Positions 1 through 6,713 of a stretch of DNA of 16,000 bases are shown here, piece by piece. The DNA is taken from contig JANMZR010000248.1 of NCBI GenBank assembly GCA_031383555.1, positions 1-16,000 on the forward strand, given 5' to 3'. The position numbers and the translations under genes were made by a program. The stretch is from JANMZR01 sp031383555 (GTDB lineage: Bacteria; Bacteroidota; Bacteroidia; Cytophagales; Spirosomataceae). Every line of letters begins with the position of its first letter. The first letter of the stretch is position 1. The notes beneath the pieces are model-generated. The model ran no database searches, was not told where the DNA came from, and worked only from the letters and a program-made list of their open reading frames with translations.

Positions 1-139
1 TAAATTATTGTAAAGAATAACAATAATTTGTTTTTCCTCTAAACCTCTTAAGCTCTTTGTTTTTTTAACAAGAATTATAGTTTTCCTTTTTGGTTTAAGC
101 TTGTAAGTTAGGTTTTAAATCAAAAAGTTATTTTCTGAT

Positions 140-147
140 TATATTTG
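140..147 (+). promoter_or_regulatory. Candidate -7 element for mnmE
   Basis: TATATTTG is an exact match to the Bacteroidota -7 consensus TAnnTTTG. It lies 53 bases before the mnmE start and directly before a hairpin with a T-run. No convincing -33 TTG was seen at the usual distance upstream, so the call rests on one element only. If it is used, the 5' leader would be almost entirely the hairpin. Confidence 0.35.
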
Positions 148-150
148 TAG

Positions 151-188
151 GCCATTGATTTAATGAGAGTTGGATCAATGGCTTTTTT
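151..188 (+). terminator. Intrinsic terminator or leader attenuator before mnmE
   Basis: GCCATTGAT (151-159) pairs perfectly with ATCAATGGC (174-182) over 9 base pairs around a 14-base loop, and six T follow (183-188). This is the form of a Rho-independent terminator read on the + strand. The T-run ends 11 bases before the mnmE start at 200. It may end transcription of a gene left of the window, or sit inside the mnmE leader as an attenuator, because a promoter-like TATATTTG lies just upstream. The sequence alone does not decide between these. Confidence 0.6.
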
Positions 189-199
189 ATGTAAAAAAT

Positions 200-1549
200 A
201 TGACACAAATAGAAACTATTGCCGCATTGGCTACACCCGTTGGCGTGGGTGCAATCGCCTTAATTCGTATTTCTGGGCCTGAAGCTATTATAAAAGTCGA
301 TATGATTTTCAAAGGTAAAATATTAGCCAATCAGCCCTCCCATACCATACATTTCGGTACCATTATGGATGGGGAAACTATTGTGGATGAGGTACTTGCC
401 TCAGTTTTTGTTGCACCCAGTTCGTTTACCAAAGAAAATTCCATAGAAATTTCTTGCCATGGCTCGCCTTTTATAATCCGAAAAATATTGCAATTATTAA
501 TAAAGCAAGGTATAAGAATGGCCCGCCCGGGCGAGTTTACCCAACGTGCCTTTTTAAACGGCGCTTTTGATTTAGCTCAAGCAGAAGCCGTGGCTGACCT
601 CATTGCCTCCGACTCAGAAGCTAGCCATAAAGTGGCCATGAATCAAATGAGAGGCGGGTTTTCATTAAAATTGAAAGCTTTGCGTGAAGAATTAGTGCAT
701 TTTGCCAGTCTTGTTGAGCTAGAACTTGACTTTGCTGAAGAAGACGTTGCTTTTGCAGATATGAATCAGCTTAAGGTGTTGGTCAATGATATTTTAGGTC
801 AATTAAAGCCAATGATTGACTCATTTCAATATGGCAATGTGATGAAAGAGGGTATTCCAATTGTGATAGTTGGACCGCCAAATGTAGGGAAATCGACACT
901 TTTGAACGCTTTTTTTAATGAAGAAAAAGCAATTGTAACACCTATTGCAGGTACCACTCGTGATGTAGTGGAAGATACAATCATTTTCAAAGGCCAAAAA
1001 TTTAGAATAATTGATACGGCGGGCATAAGAGAAACTACTGATTTTGTGGAAGGAATTGGTATTGAGCGATCAAAAGAAGCCATCAAAAAAGCAGATGTTA
1101 TTTTATGCCTTTATACTGCAGAATCAGATAGGAGTCAATTAGAAGCTATTTTGCAATTTATAGAAAATGAAGGAGTTACAAGTAAATTTTTGAAAGTGCG
1201 AAATAAAATTGACTTAGAAGTCACTGAGCCAATTTATAATAAAAATGAAATAGGAATTTCAGCATCCAAAAAAATAAATTTAGAATCACTTACCGACCAT
1301 ATTATTGAAAAAGTTTCCTACAATATCAATCAAGATACTGTAGTGACCAATGCCCGCCATTATGAGGCCTTAATCAAAACTGAAGAGGCACTTAAAGCTG
1401 TAATTCATGCCATAAACAGTAATATTACCAACGATTTTGTTGCTCAAGACATCCGCCTAGCCCTATTCCATTTAGGTGAAATCACTGGCACTGTTACAGT
1501 TGATGATTTGTTAGAGAATATATTTTCGAAATTTTGTATCGGAAAGTAA
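200..1549 (+). CDS. mnmE: tRNA uridine-5-carboxymethylaminomethyl modification GTPase MnmE
   Basis: MnmE works with MnmG to modify the wobble uridine at position 34 of certain tRNAs, using 5-formyltetrahydrofolate and GTP hydrolysis in the cytoplasm. The start at 200 gives 449 residues, the usual length, and begins MTQIETIAALATPVGVGAIA, the conserved family N-terminus. An upstream in-frame TTG at 170 would add ten unconserved residues and lies inside a hairpin. The folate-binding N-domain covers about residues 1-120 and a helical domain follows. The inserted G domain carries G1 GPPNVGKS (225-232), G2 TTRD (252-255), G3 DTAG (272-275) and G4 NKID (335-338). The protein ends in CIGK (446-449), the conserved C-terminal motif holding the catalytic cysteine. 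Nothing appears broken. Two acetyltransferase genes follow on the same strand after a 90-base gap. Confidence 0.97.
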   Translation: MTQIETIAALATPVGVGAIALIRISGPEAIIKVDMIFKGKILANQPSHTIHFGTIMDGETIVDEVLASVFVAPSSFTKENSIEISCHGSPFIIRKILQLLIKQGIRMARPGEFTQRAFLNGAFDLAQAEAVADLIASDSEASHKVAMNQMRGGFSLKLKALREELVHFASLVELELDFAEEDVAFADMNQLKVLVNDILGQLKPMIDSFQYGNVMKEGIPIVIVGPPNVGKSTLLNAFFNEEKAIVTPIAGTTRDVVEDTIIFKGQKFRIIDTAGIRETTDFVEGIGIERSKEAIKKADVILCLYTAESDRSQLEAILQFIENEGVTSKFLKVRNKIDLEVTEPIYNKNEIGISASKKINLESLTDHIIEKVSYNINQDTVVTNARHYEALIKTEEALKAVIHAINSNITNDFVAQDIRLALFHLGEITGTVTVDDLLENIFSKFCIGK

Positions 1550-1639
1550 ACTTTGGTTCAATTAAATACAGAATTTTAATAGTCTAATTTTATAATTGCT
1601 TTTTTGTAGTTTTCAAAAAGTATTAATTTTCATATTGAC

Positions 1640-2137
1640 ATGAAACAAGAATTAAATATATGTAAAGCAAACCCTGTCATAGATAGCGACGCCATTTGGT
1701 CTATTTTGCAACCAATTATCATAAATGGTGACGTTTTTGCCTATAATCCTAAAAGTAGTAAAATGGATATGTTGGCGTATTGGTTTAGCCCTGAAAAGTA
1801 TGTATATATTGCAAAAATTGATACAGAAATAGTAGGTACATTTTTTATTCAAAAAAATCAACCAGGCCTTGGCTCACATGTGGCTAATGCAAGTTATGCA
1901 GTGAAATATGATAAAAATGGATTAGGGATTGGTAAAAAAATGGGAAAGTTTTCATTAGATGCGGCAAAAAGTTTGGGCTTTAAAGCTATGCAGTTTAATT
2001 TAGTAATTAAGTCTAATGAAAAAGCCGTGAAACTATGGCAAAGTATTGGTTTTCAAATAATTGGGGAAATACCAGATGCCTTTGATCATTACAAATTAGG
2101 AATGACCAATGCATATATTATGTACCAAAAACTTTAG
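1640..2137 (+). CDS. GNAT-family N-acetyltransferase
   Basis: This 165-residue protein is a single GNAT domain, the fold that moves an acetyl group from acetyl-CoA to an amine. The acetyl-CoA-binding motif A is visible as NGLGIGKKMGKFSLDAAKSLG around residues 93-113, after a strand with ANASYAV. Motif B follows, with NEKAVKLWQSIGFQIIGEIP near 129-148, where the pattern of an asparagine helix and then GF is typical. The substrate cannot be told from sequence. The gene ends 3 bases before a second GNAT gene, so the two are probably co-transcribed. The start is the first ATG of the frame and no Shine-Dalgarno sequence is evident, as is usual in this phylum. Confidence 0.88.
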   Translation: MKQELNICKANPVIDSDAIWSILQPIIINGDVFAYNPKSSKMDMLAYWFSPEKYVYIAKIDTEIVGTFFIQKNQPGLGSHVANASYAVKYDKNGLGIGKKMGKFSLDAAKSLGFKAMQFNLVIKSNEKAVKLWQSIGFQIIGEIPDAFDHYKLGMTNAYIMYQKL

Positions 2138-2140
2138 AAA

Positions 2141-2653
2141 ATGAAAATTATATTTACAACTGAACGACTAATTGTTAGAGAGTTAACATTTAACGATGCC
2201 AGTTTTATATTTCAATTATTGAACACCGATGGTTGGCTCAAATACATTGGCGATAGAAAAATAAAAACGGAAGAGGATGCAAAAAATTACATCGTAAACG
2301 GGCCAATGGCAAGCTATGAAAAATACGGGTTTGGGCTATGGCTAGTTATTAAAAAGGATACAAATATTTCAATTGGATTATGTGGACTTTTACAGCGTGA
2401 TTATTTCGAAAGACCTGATATTGGTTATGCTTTTTTGCCCAATTTTGAAAAAGAAGGATTGGCTTTTGAAAGTGCAGTAGGAGTGAAGGGTTTTGCTATT
2501 AACCATTTGAAAAACAATCAGTAATATGCAACTACAACCTTAGACAATAAAGCTTCTATTCATTTACTAGAAAAATTAGATTTTAAATTTATTGAAAATA
2601 GAAAAATAAATGAAGAGGAAGTTTCTGTTTTCGAGTTTAGAAATGAGATTTAA
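2141..2653 (+). pseudogene. RimJ/RimL-type GNAT acetyltransferase interrupted by an in-frame TAA
   Basis: The frame opens with MKIIFTTERLIVRELTFNDA, the typical start of the RimJ/RimL-like acetyltransferases (GNAT type 3), and runs 127 residues to TAA at 2522-2524. The same frame then continues without a shift for 42 codons to a second TAA at 2651-2653. That tail reads YATTTLDNKASIHLLEKLDF and beyond, which is the conserved C-terminal part of the fold: the asparagine-helix and the LLEKLGF-like strand. The joined length of 170 residues is normal for the family. The visible cause is therefore one nonsense codon, with no frameshift. The shortened product would lack part of the acetyl-CoA site and probably cannot work. 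Alternatives are a sequencing error or a very recent mutation, since the downstream part shows no decay. Confidence 0.85.
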
Positions 2654-2670
2654 ATCATTATTTCAAATTA

Positions 2671-3297
2671 CTACTTTTGCCATTTCAGCGTATTAACCAA
2701 ATGTATAATATCATTTTTAATATATTGAATTACAGGGGCTAAGGAATCGTTTTGGGTGGAAGTTTTAAAATAAAGCGCTCCACGTAAAAAGTGTTTGGAA
2801 CTATCAGTCATATAAAATTGAACCTGACTTGGCACCTCACCTTCCAAATCTATAATATTGGCTTTATTGCCATTTGGTGCACTATATATTTTTTCTTGAA
2901 TAGAATAGGCTTTTACATTATGCTTAAATGAAAGCTTTCTTGAATCATTAATCATATTTTGTAATCGTGCCATATCGCCGTTTATTGGTTTATAGGTAAG
3001 CTGTACATTGGCATCAAATTCTGGATAATCGATATAAATCCAATGGGGTTCGGCACGGGCAAAAGTGTCAGGTAAAAGCTGAGCATATTTGGAATATTCA
3101 AAATTATAGGGATGAATATCTTCCATTTTTCGATAGCCAACTTGAGGTAAATCAATGCGATTATAACCTTTTGGTTTGGGGCTAAAGTCTTGATTTTGAG
3201 TGTTTTTTCTCCCGCAAGAAGCCAAAATAATCAGCCAAATGCTATATATAATCAGATTATTGTAATTCATAAAGTTCAAACGAATTTTATCTTTCAT
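2671..3297 (-). CDS. gldD: Gliding motility lipoprotein GldD
   Basis: GldD is a cell-envelope lipoprotein needed for gliding motility in Flavobacterium johnsoniae and widely conserved in gliding Bacteroidota. Its biochemical role is not settled. The 208-residue product has a hydrophobic signal (about 14-25) ending in a lipobox LASC, with the lipid-bearing cysteine at 28. Family motifs follow: PKPKGYNRIDLP (about 41-52), YNFEYSKYA, WIYIDYPEFDA, a VQFYMTDSSKHFLRGALYF segment near 160-178, and the C-terminal DIIHLVNTLKW. The start at 3297 supplies positive charges before the hydrophobic core; ATG at 3270 (MNYNNL) is possible but leaves none. In F. johnsoniae gldD is neighboured by gldE; here the upstream gene is an AIM24-family gene instead. 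It converges on the broken acetyltransferase gene with a 17-base gap. Confidence 0.92.
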   Translation of the reverse strand: MKDKIRLNFMNYNNLIIYSIWLIILASCGRKNTQNQDFSPKPKGYNRIDLPQVGYRKMEDIHPYNFEYSKYAQLLPDTFARAEPHWIYIDYPEFDANVQLTYKPINGDMARLQNMINDSRKLSFKHNVKAYSIQEKIYSAPNGNKANIIDLEGEVPSQVQFYMTDSSKHFLRGALYFKTSTQNDSLAPVIQYIKNDIIHLVNTLKWQK

Positions 3298-3303
3298 TAT
3301 TTC

Positions 3304-3340
3304 AAAAAAAATGAGCCAGATTTTATCTAGCTCATTTTTT
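3304..3340 (-). terminator. Intrinsic terminator after the AIM24-family gene
   Basis: Ten-base arms at 3312-3321 (TGAGCCAGAT) and 3325-3334 (ATCTAGCTCA) surround a 3-base loop. The one non-Watson-Crick position is a G-U wobble when read as RNA from the - strand but a C-A mismatch from the + strand, so it is better suited to the - strand. Eight A at 3304-3311 become the U-run on that strand. It follows the AIM24-family gene by 57 bases and ends only 7 bases before the gldD start. Confidence 0.7.
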
Positions 3341-3396
3341 CATAAGTGATTTAAAATTTTGAAATAGGAAAAAATCAAGTTTTGTCTTTTAACTAT

Positions 3397-4173
3397 TTAT
3401 TCAAAAACACGAGCAATTCCGCCTAATACACTTCCTCCTTCTTTACCACTTGCTCCTCCAGCAGGCGCCAGAGTGCGCTGTAATTTTGAAAGTGGCATTG
3501 ACTGTATCCAAACCTTACCAGACCCCTTAACAGTTGCTAAAAACATACCCTCGCCTCCAAAGACCATACTTCTGAGGTTGCCAGCTCTTTGTATATCATA
3601 TTGCAATTGAGGTTCAAAAGCTACTAAACAACCTGTGTCGATTCGTAGTGTTTCGTTATTGAGCGTTTTTTCAATAATTACGCCCCCACCATGTACAAAG
3701 GCAAGGCCGTCACCTTCTATTTTTTGCAAAATAAAACCTTCGCCACCGAATAATCCGGCACCTAATTTTTTATTGAATTGTATGGAAATTTTTGTGCCCA
3801 AAGCCGCAGCTAGAAAGCTATCTTTCTGAGCAATAAGTGTATTGCCATTTATTTTGGCTAAGTCAATTGCTAAAATTGTACCAGGATGTGGGGCCGAAAA
3901 AGCGACTTTTCTTTTTCCATTACCCTGATTTGTAAAATGTGTGATAAAAAGCGACTCACCCATAATAGCTCGCCCGGCGCCTGAGAGTAGTTTTCCAAAG
4001 AGGCTTTTTTCAGGCTCTGAGCCGTCGCCCATTTTGGTTTGGAAGGCGATGCCGTCTTCCATATAGCACATTGAGCCAGCTTCAGCTATCACAACTTCAT
4101 TTGGATCAAGTTCAATTTCAACGAGTTGTATATCTTCTCCAATTATTTTGTAATCAATTTCGTGTGATCTCAT
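3397..4173 (-). CDS. AIM24/TIGR00266-family protein
   Basis: The 258-residue product matches the TIGR00266 (AIM24, formerly DUF124) family of soluble, beta-rich, tryptophan-RNA-binding-protein-like folds. The mitochondrial member Aim24 supports inner-membrane organisation, but the role of bacterial members is unknown. Visible hallmarks are the opening YKIIGEDIQLVEIELDPNE, then EAGSMCYME (31-39), the glycine-rich segment GKLLSGAGRAIMGES (60-74), and two related lobes: GGEGFILQKIEGDGLAFV (143-160) and GGEGMFLATVKGSGKVWIQS (206-225). These suggest internal duplication. No signal peptide or membrane segment is present. The gene lies between a heptamer repeat array upstream and a terminator downstream, so it may be transcribed alone. 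Its 58-base proximal leader is strongly A/T-rich. Confidence 0.9.
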   Translation of the reverse strand: MRSHEIDYKIIGEDIQLVEIELDPNEVVIAEAGSMCYMEDGIAFQTKMGDGSEPEKSLFGKLLSGAGRAIMGESLFITHFTNQGNGKRKVAFSAPHPGTILAIDLAKINGNTLIAQKDSFLAAALGTKISIQFNKKLGAGLFGGEGFILQKIEGDGLAFVHGGGVIIEKTLNNETLRIDTGCLVAFEPQLQYDIQRAGNLRSMVFGGEGMFLATVKGSGKVWIQSMPLSKLQRTLAPAGGASGKEGGSVLGGIARVFE

Positions 4174-4231
4174 GTTTTTTTATTTTGAAAGTTTGTGAGT
4201 TTTAAAAGTTTTTTAGTTTTATTTTTTTTAA

Positions 4232-4320
4232 ATCTAACATCTAACATCTAACATCTAACATCTAATATCTAACATCTAATATCTAACATCTAATATCTAA
4301 CATCTAATATCTAACATCTA
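4232..4320. repeat. Heptamer tandem repeat array (ATCTAAC/ATCTAAT)
   Basis: The stretch holds twelve complete 7-base units plus 5 bases. Four ATCTAAC copies come first (4232-4259), then ATCTAAT and ATCTAAC alternate four times, forming a 14-base higher-order unit (4260-4315), then ATCTA (4316-4320). The last three bases are the TAG stop codon of the 59-residue gene read on the - strand, so the array starts exactly at that stop and ends 58 bases before the AIM24-family start. Because 7 is not a multiple of 3, the array closes all three forward frames with TAG on the - strand. A weaker copy of the same family lies at 6197-6229. Confidence 0.97.
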
Positions 4321-4497
4321 TTTTTCCTTTTTTCTCAACTTCTTATCATCCATTTCACGGTTTAAAAACTCGTTGATTTTATTAATATCAAATGAAGTTT
4401 TAATTTCTCCAAAAGTGTCAATTTCAATGTCAAAGCCCACCAGATCTTTATGAACTCGGGGCATGGTTTTTGGTTTTATTTTTTTATCTTTTGCCAT
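4318..4497 (-). CDS. Small charged protein of unknown function
   Basis: I do not recognise a named family. The start at 4497 (MAKDKKIKPKTMPRVHKDL) gives 59 residues. An in-frame ATG 21 bases earlier would add MKNRKLK, but those codons are made of the 15-base duplication that lies there, so the shorter form is preferred. The protein is highly charged, with lysine-rich ends (KDKKIK near the N-terminus, DDKKLRKKEK at the C-terminus) around a more ordered core, VGFDIEIDTFGEIKTSFDI and then NKINEFLNREM, which looks like two strands and a helix. No signal or membrane segment is present. The codon use and the structured core argue for a real gene. It follows gltX by 59 bases on the same strand, and its TAG stop is the first unit of a heptamer array. 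Confidence 0.7.
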   Translation of the reverse strand: MAKDKKIKPKTMPRVHKDLVGFDIEIDTFGEIKTSFDINKINEFLNREMDDKKLRKKEK

Positions 4498-4500
4498 TTT

Positions 4501-4530
4501 CAATTTACGATTTTTCAATTTACGATTTTT
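4501..4530. repeat. Perfect 15-base tandem duplication before the small gene
   Basis: CAATTTACGATTTTT occurs twice head to tail (4501-4515 and 4516-4530), followed by a partial GATTTTA. It starts 3 bases upstream of the chosen ATG of the 59-residue gene on the - strand, so it forms its leader. Internally it reads as alternating 7- and 8-base half-units, like the heptamer arrays nearby. Confidence 0.85.
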
Positions 4531-4556
4531 GATTTTAACCCCAACAATTAATCAAT

Positions 4557-6068
4557 TTAACCAATCACTTTTATTGCATTTAAAATTCTCAATTTGGTCT
4601 CTTCTGCACCCAATATTTCTATGCTTTTCATCAAATCGGGGCCTGAAAGCGAACCCGTAATCGCTAATCTCAATGCCGCCATTTGCTTGCCCATTTTCAC
4701 ATTTTTTGATTCGCAGATGCTATTTAATAAGTTTTTGGCATTGTCAACATCAAAAACTTGAATAGTGGATAATTCATTGGCATAAACGGCAAAAACAGAT
4801 GATGCCTCAGTTGTCCATTTTTCAATAGAAGTTTGATCATAAATTTCTGGCCTGTTCAGTAAAAACTGACAATCATTGAAAATATCTTTTACAAAAGTGA
4901 CTCTACCATGGAATAATTTGCAGATTTCTAAGGCTTTTTCTTTGGTAATATTTTGACCTTCGTTTTTAGCCAATTCTAAAAATTCCTCAACTATTTCGGT
5001 GTCATCTTTTTGTTTCAAATATTCATGATTGAACCATTTGGCTTTATTTATGTCAAATTTGGCACCCGCTTTACCAATTCTTTCTAAAGTGAAAGCTTCA
5101 ATAAGTTCGCTCATCGAGAATAACTCCTGCTCAGTTCCTGGGTTCCAGCCTAAAAAGGCAAGAAAATTGATTAAAGCTTCTTTCAAATAGCCTTCTTGTT
5201 TGAAACCTATTGATTTTGAACCAGATGCCGGGTCAATCCACTCTAAAGGAAATACAGGAAAGCCGCCTAAATCGGCATCACGTTTTGATAGTTTGCCATT
5301 GCCTTCCGGTTTTAATAAAAGGGGGAGATGCGCAAATTTTGGCATTGTATTTTCCCAACCAAAATATCTGTATAAAAGCACATGCAATGGAGCAGATGGC
5401 AGCCATTCTTCACCTCGAATTACATGGGTAATTTCCATGAGGTGGTCGTCAACAACGTTGGCTAAATGATAGGTTGGCATTCCGTCAGACTTCATCAGAA
5501 CTTTATCATCCATAGCTGATGAATGAACTAAAACCCAATCTCTCACGATATCATGAAATCGAATTTCCTCTTTTGCTGGGACCAAAAGCCTGATTACAAA
5601 GTGTTCATTATCAGCTAATTTGCCGTCAACTTCTTCTTTTGAAAGCGTTAAAGAGTTTTTTAGATTTATTCTTGTTGCTGCATTATATTGAAAGGCCGAA
5701 CCCATGCTTTCATATGTTTCTCTAAGAGCATCAAGCTCTTCAGAAGTATCAAAAGCGTAATAAGCCTTGCCAGCATCTAATAATTGTTGCGTATATTTTT
5801 TGTAAATATCTTTGCGCTCACTTTGGCGGTAGGGGGCATGTGGGCCACCCACTCCTTGGCCTTCGTCTATGGTAATTCCCACCCAATTTAGGGCATCGAT
5901 GATGTACTTTTCAGCACCTTCTACGAAGCGACCTTGGTCCGTATCTTCAATGCGAAGTAGCATTTTACCGCCCATTTTTCGTGCAAATAAGTAACAATAT
6001 AGGGCTGTGCGCACTCCTCCAATATGTAAAGGCCCGGTTGGGCTTGGGGCAAATCTTACTCTAACCAT
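4557..6068 (-). CDS. gltX: Glutamyl-tRNA synthetase
   Basis: This class I aminoacyl-tRNA synthetase joins glutamate to tRNA-Glu using ATP, in the cytoplasm. The 503-residue length is typical for Bacteroidota. The N-terminus VRVRFAPSPTGPLHIGGVRTA holds the HIGH-type motif HIGG (15-18), and LLRIEDTDQGRF follows. The KMSKS-type loop is KLSKR (259-263), with FAHLPLLLKPEGNGKLSKRD around it. The C-terminal helical anticodon-binding part ends in LRILNAIKVIG. All expected parts are present. The ATG sits one base from a heptamer array that forms its leader, and ridA lies 158 bases upstream on the same strand. A non-discriminating enzyme that also charges tRNA-Gln cannot be excluded from sequence. Confidence 0.98.
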   Translation of the reverse strand: MVRVRFAPSPTGPLHIGGVRTALYCYLFARKMGGKMLLRIEDTDQGRFVEGAEKYIIDALNWVGITIDEGQGVGGPHAPYRQSERKDIYKKYTQQLLDAGKAYYAFDTSEELDALRETYESMGSAFQYNAATRINLKNSLTLSKEEVDGKLADNEHFVIRLLVPAKEEIRFHDIVRDWVLVHSSAMDDKVLMKSDGMPTYHLANVVDDHLMEITHVIRGEEWLPSAPLHVLLYRYFGWENTMPKFAHLPLLLKPEGNGKLSKRDADLGGFPVFPLEWIDPASGSKSIGFKQEGYLKEALINFLAFLGWNPGTEQELFSMSELIEAFTLERIGKAGAKFDINKAKWFNHEYLKQKDDTEIVEEFLELAKNEGQNITKEKALEICKLFHGRVTFVKDIFNDCQFLLNRPEIYDQTSIEKWTTEASSVFAVYANELSTIQVFDVDNAKNLLNSICESKNVKMGKQMAALRLAITGSLSGPDLMKSIEILGAEETKLRILNAIKVIG

Positions 6069-6069
6069 G

Positions 6070-6104
6070 TTTTGGATTTTAGCTTTTAGCTTTTAGATTT
6101 TAGA
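6070..6104. repeat. Heptamer tandem repeat in the gltX leader
   Basis: Five 7-base units in register: TTTTGGA, TTTTAGC twice, TTTTAGA twice. The array lies directly upstream of gltX (start codon 6066-6068), leaving one base between. On the coding strand the units read TCTAAAA and GCTAAAA and would be the 5' leader of gltX mRNA. Confidence 0.85.
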
Positions 6105-6196
6105 TTATTTGCATAGCAAAAGTCTACCTCTGGAAATCTTAAATCACTTTATTTTTAATCAAATAATTTAAATAAACTTTAATTTACTACTATGTT

Positions 6197-6229
6197 TTCT
6201 AACATCTCACATCTAATATCTGGCATCTA
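6197..6229. repeat. Degenerate heptamer array at the ridA stop
   Basis: Units TTCTAAC, ATCTCAC, ATCTAAT and ATCTGGC, then ATCTA, are the same family as the array at 4232-4320 but diverged. As there, the final ATCTA contains the TAG stop codon of the preceding - strand gene, here ridA (6227-6229), so both arrays begin with AAATAGATG on the coding strand. Confidence 0.8.
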
Positions 6230-6595
6230 TTTAACAGCTATACAACTAATTTCAACGTTTACGTCCTTTGGCAATCGGGCTACTTCAACTGTTTCTCTAG
6301 CAGGAAAATCTTTAGAGAAAAAGCGAGCATATACCTCATTTACCTGCAAAAATTGATTCATGTCTTTCAAGAAAATTGTTGTTTTTACAATATTCGAATA
6401 ATCAAAGCCAGCAGTTTTCAGGATTTGACCCATATTTTCCATAACTTTCAAAGTTTCAGCCACAATATCACCATTTATTGCTATATCGGCGGCGATTTGC
6501 CCTGAAACAAAAAGCATATTCCCTGCTTTAATTCCCTGTGAATAAGGGCCTATGGCAGCGGGTGCATTGTCAGTATAAATAGATTCCTTTTCCAT
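6227..6595 (-). CDS. ridA: RidA-family enamine/imine deaminase
   Basis: RidA (YjgF/YER057c/UK114 family) speeds the hydrolysis of reactive enamine and imine intermediates such as 2-aminoacrylate to keto acids and ammonia, protecting PLP enzymes. The 122-residue product is normal length for this small trimeric enzyme. It shows AIGPYSQGIKAG (14-25, with tyrosine 18), LFVSGQIA, and NEVYARFF followed by PARETVEVARLPKDV (98-112). Arginine 100 and glutamate 115 occupy the places of the catalytic arginine and glutamate of E. coli RidA. The gene lies between proA and gltX on one strand. A link to the proline pathway, where glutamate semialdehyde forms a cyclic imine, is only an inference. Its TAG stop merges into a heptamer array. 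Confidence 0.93.
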   Translation of the reverse strand: MEKESIYTDNAPAAIGPYSQGIKAGNMLFVSGQIAADIAINGDIVAETLKVMENMGQILKTAGFDYSNIVKTTIFLKDMNQFLQVNEVYARFFSKDFPARETVEVARLPKDVNVEISCIAVK

Positions 6596-6678
6596 TATTA
6601 ATTTATTTTTCTTTTTTTAATTTTATTTTCAAAATCAATTTTCAATTTTTTGATAATTATCGTTTCTCATTTAAACGA

Positions 6679-6713
6679 CCAAAAACTAAAAACCAACAAC
6701 CAACAACTGCCTA
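6679..6713. repeat. Heptamer repeat after proA
   Basis: In 7-base register the + strand reads CCAAAAA, CTAAAAA, CCAACAA, CCAACAA, CTGCCTA, then continues into the proA stop codon. Two units are identical and the others share the pattern. On the coding strand this is TTGTTGG twice, then TTTTTAG and TTTTTGG, beginning just after the TAG TAG tandem stops of proA (6711-6716). The family differs from the arrays at 4232 and 6197, but the position is the same: at the stop of the preceding gene. Confidence 0.7.

Noticed and set aside
170..199. Upstream TTG start that would lengthen MnmE by ten residues
   Set aside because: The added residues are not conserved, the codon lies inside a strong hairpin, and the family N-terminus begins at the ATG at 200.
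4298..4317. Tiny reading frame beginning with the ATG directly after the TAG of the small gene (MLDIRC)
   Set aside because: It is only six codons, made wholly of repeat sequence; the equivalent frame after ridA has 15 codons and no conserved look.
4232..4320. CRISPR array
   Set aside because: The 7-base units are directly tandem, with no spacers and no cas genes nearby.
5200..5469. Open frames of 73-89 codons on the + strand inside gltX
   Set aside because: They are antisense to the well-conserved gltX coding region and their products look like reverse-frame shadows, with no recognisable domain.
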